Assembly: GCF_000018325.1 (NCBI RefSeq)
Contig: NC_009922.1
Span: 682,001 to 746,000 of the forward strand
DNA length: 64,000 bases
Reading direction: 5' to 3'
Origin: Alkaliphilus oremlandii OhILAs
GTDB taxonomy: Bacteria > Bacillota > Clostridia > Peptostreptococcales > Natronincolaceae
Part shown: positions 60,225 to 64,000 of the stretch, piece by piece
Layout of the letters: the number at the start of each line of letters is the position of its first letter
Numbering within the stretch: the first letter of the stretch is position 1
The notes under the pieces: model-generated
Told to the model about the DNA's origin: nothing
Seen by the model: the letters and a program-made list of their open reading frames with translations, nothing else
Databases searched by the model: none
Position numbers and translations under genes: made by a program

Positions 60225-61466
60225 TACATAAACCTTAATGGTTTGTATTCTATTTTTCTCTACACGTTCTACGATTAAGGTTACATTATCCTGCTCTACC
60301 TTTTCGCCATATTTGGGAAGTCTTCCTAGGGCTTCTATAATCAATCCACCAATGGAATCGAAATCCTCTGATTCGAAGTCCGTTCCCAGCATCTCATTGA
60401 CAGTACTGATTTTTGTACTACCGTTCACAATGTATTCCCCATCTTTGACAAATTGTATTTCATCTTCGATCTCATCGTATTCATCATCAATATCACCGAC
60501 GATTTCTTCAATCAAGTCCTCCATGGTGATAATACCAGCAGTACCGCCGTATTCATCTAGAACAATAGCGATATGGATTCGATTTTTTTTCATTTCCTTA
60601 AAGGTATCACTGATCTTTTTAAATTCAAATGTGAAGTATGGTTTTCGGATATACTTTTCTATATTAAAATCTCCCTCATCGTTATTAAGGAAAATTAAAT
60701 CTCGAACGTTTAAAACACCGACAATATTATCGATGCCATCCTTATAGATTGGATAGCGAGAGAACTGCTCTGATTTCACCATATCTATAATTTCATTGAA
60801 AGGAGTTGCAATATCGATTGCAATCATATCGGTTCTTTGCACCATTACATCTTGAATCTGCATATCACCAAATTCAAAAACATTTTGTATCATTTCTTTT
60901 TCTTCGGTTTGTAGTACACCTTCTTCTTCACTTACCGCAACAATTGTACGCAATTCTTGCTCTGTTATTGTCGGGTAGGAGGAGGTATTTTTAATACCGA
61001 ATATTCTCATGATTCCATTCGTTAAGAGCATCATAATTTTAACAAATGGAGTCAATAAAACAACCATAATGGAAAGTGGTTTACTGACCACCACTGAGGC
61101 TTTCTCAGGGAATTTGGATGCCAATGATTTTGGGGTGATTTCTCCAAATATCAAAACAAGCAATGTCATAGCAGCTGTTGCTATGGCAACACCCGTACTA
61201 CCAAAAAGATCCAATGCTAATGAGGTTGCTAAAGCAGAAGCACCAATATTTACAATATTATTACCGATAAGAATTGTGCCTAAAAGTTTGCTAGGATCTT
61301 TGACGAGCCTATCGATTAAGTCACCACCTTTAATGTTTTCATCCACCATATGCCGGATACGAATTTTACTTAGAGAAGTAAGTGCCGTTTCTGAGGCAGA
61401 GAAAAATGCAGATAAACATAAACATCCTAGCAACACAAAAAATTGCCACGTACTATCAGGGTCCAA
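60222..61466 (-). CDS. CNNM/CorC-family membrane protein (hemolysin-like)
   Basis: A 414-residue protein of the DUF21-CBS-CorC_HlyC family: four N-terminal membrane helices (~8-150, with SAFFSASETALTSLS), two CBS domains (~205-330, MIQNVFEFGDMQIQDVMVQR and IVLDEYGGTAGIITMEDLIE) and a C-terminal CorC_HlyC domain (~340-414). Family members act in magnesium or cation homeostasis. TTG start at 61466 with AAGGAG ten bases away. Monocistronic. Confidence 0.9.
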   Translation of the reverse strand: MDPDSTWQFFVLLGCLCLSAFFSASETALTSLSKIRIRHMVDENIKGGDLIDRLVKDPSKLLGTILIGNNIVNIGASALATSLALDLFGSTGVAIATAAMTLLVLIFGEITPKSLASKFPEKASVVVSKPLSIMVVLLTPFVKIMMLLTNGIMRIFGIKNTSSYPTITEQELRTIVAVSEEEGVLQTEEKEMIQNVFEFGDMQIQDVMVQRTDMIAIDIATPFNEIIDMVKSEQFSRYPIYKDGIDNIVGVLNVRDLIFLNNDEGDFNIEKYIRKPYFTFEFKKISDTFKEMKKNRIHIAIVLDEYGGTAGIITMEDLIEEIVGDIDDEYDEIEDEIQFVKDGEYIVNGSTKISTVNEMLGTDFESEDFDSIGGLIIEALGRLPKYGEKVEQDNVTLIVERVEKNRIQTIKVYV

Positions 61467-61572
61467 CGTTAAATCACTCCTTGTATTTTGCTGTAAATTT
61501 TTTTATTGATACAATTATACCACAAATTTTCCATTTAAAGAGTAAATTTAAAAAATAATTTATCCAATAAGT

Positions 61573-61607
61573 AAAATCCCAGAAGAGAAAAAACCTTCTG
61601 GGATTTT
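61573..61607 (-). terminator. Terminator of the ABC-F gene
   Basis: 13-bp stem AAAATCCCAGAAG/CTTCTGGGATTTT (61573-61585, 61595-61607). Confidence 0.88.
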
Positions 61608-61628
61608 GGCTGGTGTTTCATAATTGAT

Positions 61629-63221
61629 CTATTTTTTTAGAAATGCCTCAATATATTCTTCGTAGGTCATAACTCTATCGTTATATCCATCTGGTTTGAT
61701 TTCTATGATTCGGTTGGCCACAGTCTGTATGAACTGATGGTCGTGAGAAGCGAATAGAATATTGCTTTTAAAGTCTCTTAAACCATTATTTACAGCAGTG
61801 ATCGATTCTAGATCCAGATGGTTGGTCGGCTGATCCAAAATAAGAACATTGGCATTGGCGATCATCATTTTAGAAAGCATACATCTTACTTTCTCTCCTC
61901 CAGAAAGCACCTGAACCTGCTTCAAGGCTTCATCCCCAGAGAACAACATTCTGCCTAAAAATCCTCTTAAATAGATTTCAGATTGTTCTACAGAAAACTG
62001 ACGAAGCCAGTCTAGTAGATTTAATTCAACATTGTTGAAAAACTCTGAGTTATCCTTAGGGAAATAGGATTTTGTAATGGTAACACCCCATTTAAAGCTG
62101 CCGCTATCTGGCTCCATTTCTCCCATTAAGATTTTAAACAGTGTTGTAATAGCGATTTCGTTGCTTCCAATAAATGCAATCTTATCGCCTTTATTTACGA
62201 TAAAGCTTATATTATCAAGAACCTTAACGCCATCGATGGTTTTGGACAGGTTTTCCACCAATAAAATATCATTACCCACTTCTCTTTCCATCGTAAACCC
62301 AACGAAGGGATATCTTCGAGTAGAAGGCTGAATATCGTCTAGGGTTATTTTATCTAATAATTTTTTACGAGAAGTAGCCTGTTTGGATTTAGAAGCATTT
62401 GCGCTAAATCTCGCAATAAATGCCTGTAATTCTTTGATTTTATCTTCTTTCTTTTTGTTTTGGTCCTTATGCATTTGAAGCGCCAATTGGCTGGATTCGT
62501 ACCAGAAATCGTAGTTTCCAACAAACATTTTAATTTTACCGAAGTCGATATCCACCATATGGGTACATACTTCGTTGAGGAAATGACGATCGTGGGATAC
62601 GACTAAAACAGTTCCTTCAAAGTCTCCTAAAAATCCTTGGAGCCAATTGACTGCGGAAATGTCTAAATGGTTGGTCGGCTCGTCCAAAATAAGGATGCCC
62701 GGCTTACCGAATAAAGCTTGAGCCAGTAATACCTTAACCTTTTCACCACCTGTAAGCTCAGCCATCTTTTTGTAATGGAGATCTGTACCGATGCCTAAGC
62801 CCTGTAGCAAGGAAGAAGCTTCTGAGTCTGCGCTCCATCCATCCATCTCTGCAAATTCTGCTTCAAGCTCAGAAGCTTTGATGCCATCCTCATCGGTGAA
62901 ATCTTCTTTCGCATAAATGGCATCTTTCTCTATCATTATTTCATATAATCTCTTATTTCCCATAATAACAGTTTGTATGACTTCATTTTCATCATATGCA
63001 AAGTGGTCCTGCTTTAAAACAGACATACGAGTGTTTGGCGCAATAAACACATCTCCAGTTGTTGGTTCTATTTCCCCAGATAGTATTCTTAAAAAGGTAC
63101 TCTTACCGGCGCCATTGGCACCAATTACACCGTAGCAATTTCCTGGTGTGAATTTTAAATGAACATCATCAAATAGTTTTTGTCCTTGAAATCCAATACT
63201 TAAATTATTTACAGTAATCAA
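61629..63221 (-). CDS. ABC-F family ATPase (YbiT/YkpA type)
   Basis: A 530-residue soluble protein with two ABC domains and no membrane part, of the ABC-F family that acts on ribosomes. Domain 1: Walker A GANGAGKST, signature LTGGEKVKVLLAQAL, Walker B LILDEPTNHLD. Domain 2: Walker A region GSNEIAITT (altered: no GKS/T), signature LSGGEKVRCMLSKMM, Walker B LILDQPTNHLD. The degenerate second Walker A and DQP instead of DEP are features of the YbiT subgroup. The linker is rich in charged residues (~250-300). Housekeeping translation factor more likely than drug resistance. Confidence 0.88.
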   Translation of the reverse strand: MITVNNLSIGFQGQKLFDDVHLKFTPGNCYGVIGANGAGKSTFLRILSGEIEPTTGDVFIAPNTRMSVLKQDHFAYDENEVIQTVIMGNKRLYEIMIEKDAIYAKEDFTDEDGIKASELEAEFAEMDGWSADSEASSLLQGLGIGTDLHYKKMAELTGGEKVKVLLAQALFGKPGILILDEPTNHLDISAVNWLQGFLGDFEGTVLVVSHDRHFLNEVCTHMVDIDFGKIKMFVGNYDFWYESSQLALQMHKDQNKKKEDKIKELQAFIARFSANASKSKQATSRKKLLDKITLDDIQPSTRRYPFVGFTMEREVGNDILLVENLSKTIDGVKVLDNISFIVNKGDKIAFIGSNEIAITTLFKILMGEMEPDSGSFKWGVTITKSYFPKDNSEFFNNVELNLLDWLRQFSVEQSEIYLRGFLGRMLFSGDEALKQVQVLSGGEKVRCMLSKMMIANANVLILDQPTNHLDLESITAVNNGLRDFKSNILFASHDHQFIQTVANRIIEIKPDGYNDRVMTYEEYIEAFLKK

Positions 63222-63538
63222 TTCTTTACCATCCCTTACATAATATTTACAAACGACACCATTATATCATAAATACAGAATAAGTTCACTTCCATTTATC
63301 AGAAGAATAAAGGATTTGGTTCCGATGAAATAACAATTTCTTGATTTCTTGCAGAAAAAATCGAATCTATACACTTTTTGAATCGGCTTTTATTTGGTAT
63401 GATACTTAAATAGAGGATGATACTTAAAACTGGAAGACACAGGAATATCATTTCAATATGTAAAACGAAGGTGATTTAGGGTAATATAAATATAGAAGCC
63501 ATAGGTTTATACTATTTTAAGTTGAAGAGGTGTATCGA
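63222..63538. other. Divergent intergenic region
   Basis: A 317-base gap between the divergent ABC-F and trkA genes. TATGAT near 63400 might be a -10 element for trkA, with only a poor -35. The 12-mer ATGATACTTAAA occurs twice (about 63400 and 63418). No gene is seen. Confidence 0.35.
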
Positions 63539-64000
63539 ATGAAGGTTATGATCGTAGGGGCTGGGAAGCTGGGCCAAAAATTGGCGGAAGCATTGGTGAT
63601 AGAAGAAGTAGATGTGACTTTGGTCGATCAAAATTCAAAGGTATTAGAGAGAGTCAATGAGCACATGGATGTCTTAACTGTTGCAGCTAGTGGCGTAGAT
63701 GTGGCTATTTTAAGAGAGTTGAGTATTAAGAACTATGATTTACTGGTGGCGTGTACAAAAGGCGATGAAACCAATACAGTCATATGCTCCTTAGCGAAAA
63801 GGTTGGGGTGCAAAAAGACCATCGCTCGAATAAGGAATCCAGAGTATATGAAGCAGTTAGACTTTGTAAAAAAAGAGATGGGGATCGATCATATTGTAAA
63901 TCCTGAGCTGGAAACAGCCAAGGCCATAGAAAAATACCTTATGAAGAATATTACCCTATATACAGGGGACTTTGCAAAGGGCAAGGTTACCATGCTGGAT
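63539..64000 (+). CDS. trkA: TrkA-type potassium uptake regulator (partial, runs off window)
   Basis: The first 154 codons of a cytoplasmic RCK protein that gates Trk/Ktr potassium channels. The N-terminal Rossmann fold starts MKVMIVGAGKLGQKLAEAL with the NAD-binding GxGxxG-like GAGKLG and acidic D in TLVDQNS; ARIRNPEY and GIDHIVNPE are typical of TrkA. GAAGAGGTG precedes the ATG. The rest, including the TrkA-C domain, lies beyond the window. Confidence 0.92.
   Translation, partial: MKVMIVGAGKLGQKLAEALVIEEVDVTLVDQNSKVLERVNEHMDVLTVAASGVDVAILRELSIKNYDLLVACTKGDETNTVICSLAKRLGCKKTIARIRNPEYMKQLDFVKKEMGIDHIVNPELETAKAIEKYLMKNITLYTGDFAKGKVTMLD

Noticed and set aside
1..64000. CRISPR arrays, tRNA and rRNA genes, replication origin
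   Set aside because: I saw no evenly spaced identical repeats, no tRNA-like cloverleaf ends, no rRNA blocks and no cluster of DnaA boxes by reading; a scan would be needed to exclude weak cases.

Overview
The window is AT-rich and reads like a strictly anaerobic low-GC Gram-positive bacterium of the class Clostridia. Supporting signs are strong AGGAGG-type ribosome-binding sites with many GTG/TTG starts, a PerR-controlled rubrerythrin, butyryl-CoA-type acyl-CoA dehydrogenase with etfBA, hybrid cluster protein, a B12 riboswitch, a thioredoxin reductase-like flavoprotein without an NADPH motif, and many Rho-independent terminators. An Alkaliphilus-like organism would fit, but no rRNA, tRNA or species marker is present, so that is inference.

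Layout. 0-14 kb: AAA ATPase, 5TM-LYT diguanylate cyclase, perR-rbr on the minus strand behind a consensus promoter with a PerR box, csaA, an iron alcohol dehydrogenase, then a cobalamin riboswitch with two tandem terminators in front of an AspT-type transporter-sucC-sucD operon, a PAS-GGDEF-EAL protein, an aldehyde dehydrogenase and a patatin-like lipase. 14-20 kb: a four-gene ABC importer operon (DUF3798 lipoprotein, double ATPase, two permeases) preceded by two similar stem-loops. 20-28 kb: small redox proteins, an AtoE-type short-chain fatty acid transporter behind an apparent sigma-54 promoter with paired upstream 17-bp sites, bcd-etfB-etfA and a glycosyltransferase. 28-34 kb: a radical SAM/TIGR03915/ung DNA-repair cluster, a CDF exporter and a nitroreductase.

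34-38 kb is an accessory scar. A GntR-ABC transporter operon has lost most of its ATPase gene, and the permease gene appears split by a decayed mobile element. The element carries a recombinase remnant, an unknown gene, an ECF sigma factor fused to an amidase fragment, and a lipoprotein. A second GntR gene is followed by a doubly frameshifted membrane-protein gene. 38-45 kb: psuK-psuG, trxA plus an unusual thioredoxin reductase, a ZIP transporter, and DUF1538 coupled to a duplicated PII-like protein. 45-54 kb: pepF, a coiled-coil exported protein with ftsE-ftsX, a HAD hydrolase, an M29 aminopeptidase and dsdA. 54-64 kb: TipA-type MerR regulator, and an OmpR-type two-component system flanked by two membrane-protein genes that share an identical tandem TTTCACA promoter element; then hcp, a CorC-type protein, an ABC-F ATPase and the start of trkA.

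The parts most likely to be new biology are the B12-riboswitch-controlled transporter/succinyl-CoA synthetase unit, the two-gene regulon of the 55.5-kb two-component system, the sigma-54 control region of the fatty acid transporter, the DUF1538-PII unit and the FtsEX partner lacking a hydrolase domain. All homology statements come from reading motifs; no database search was run.
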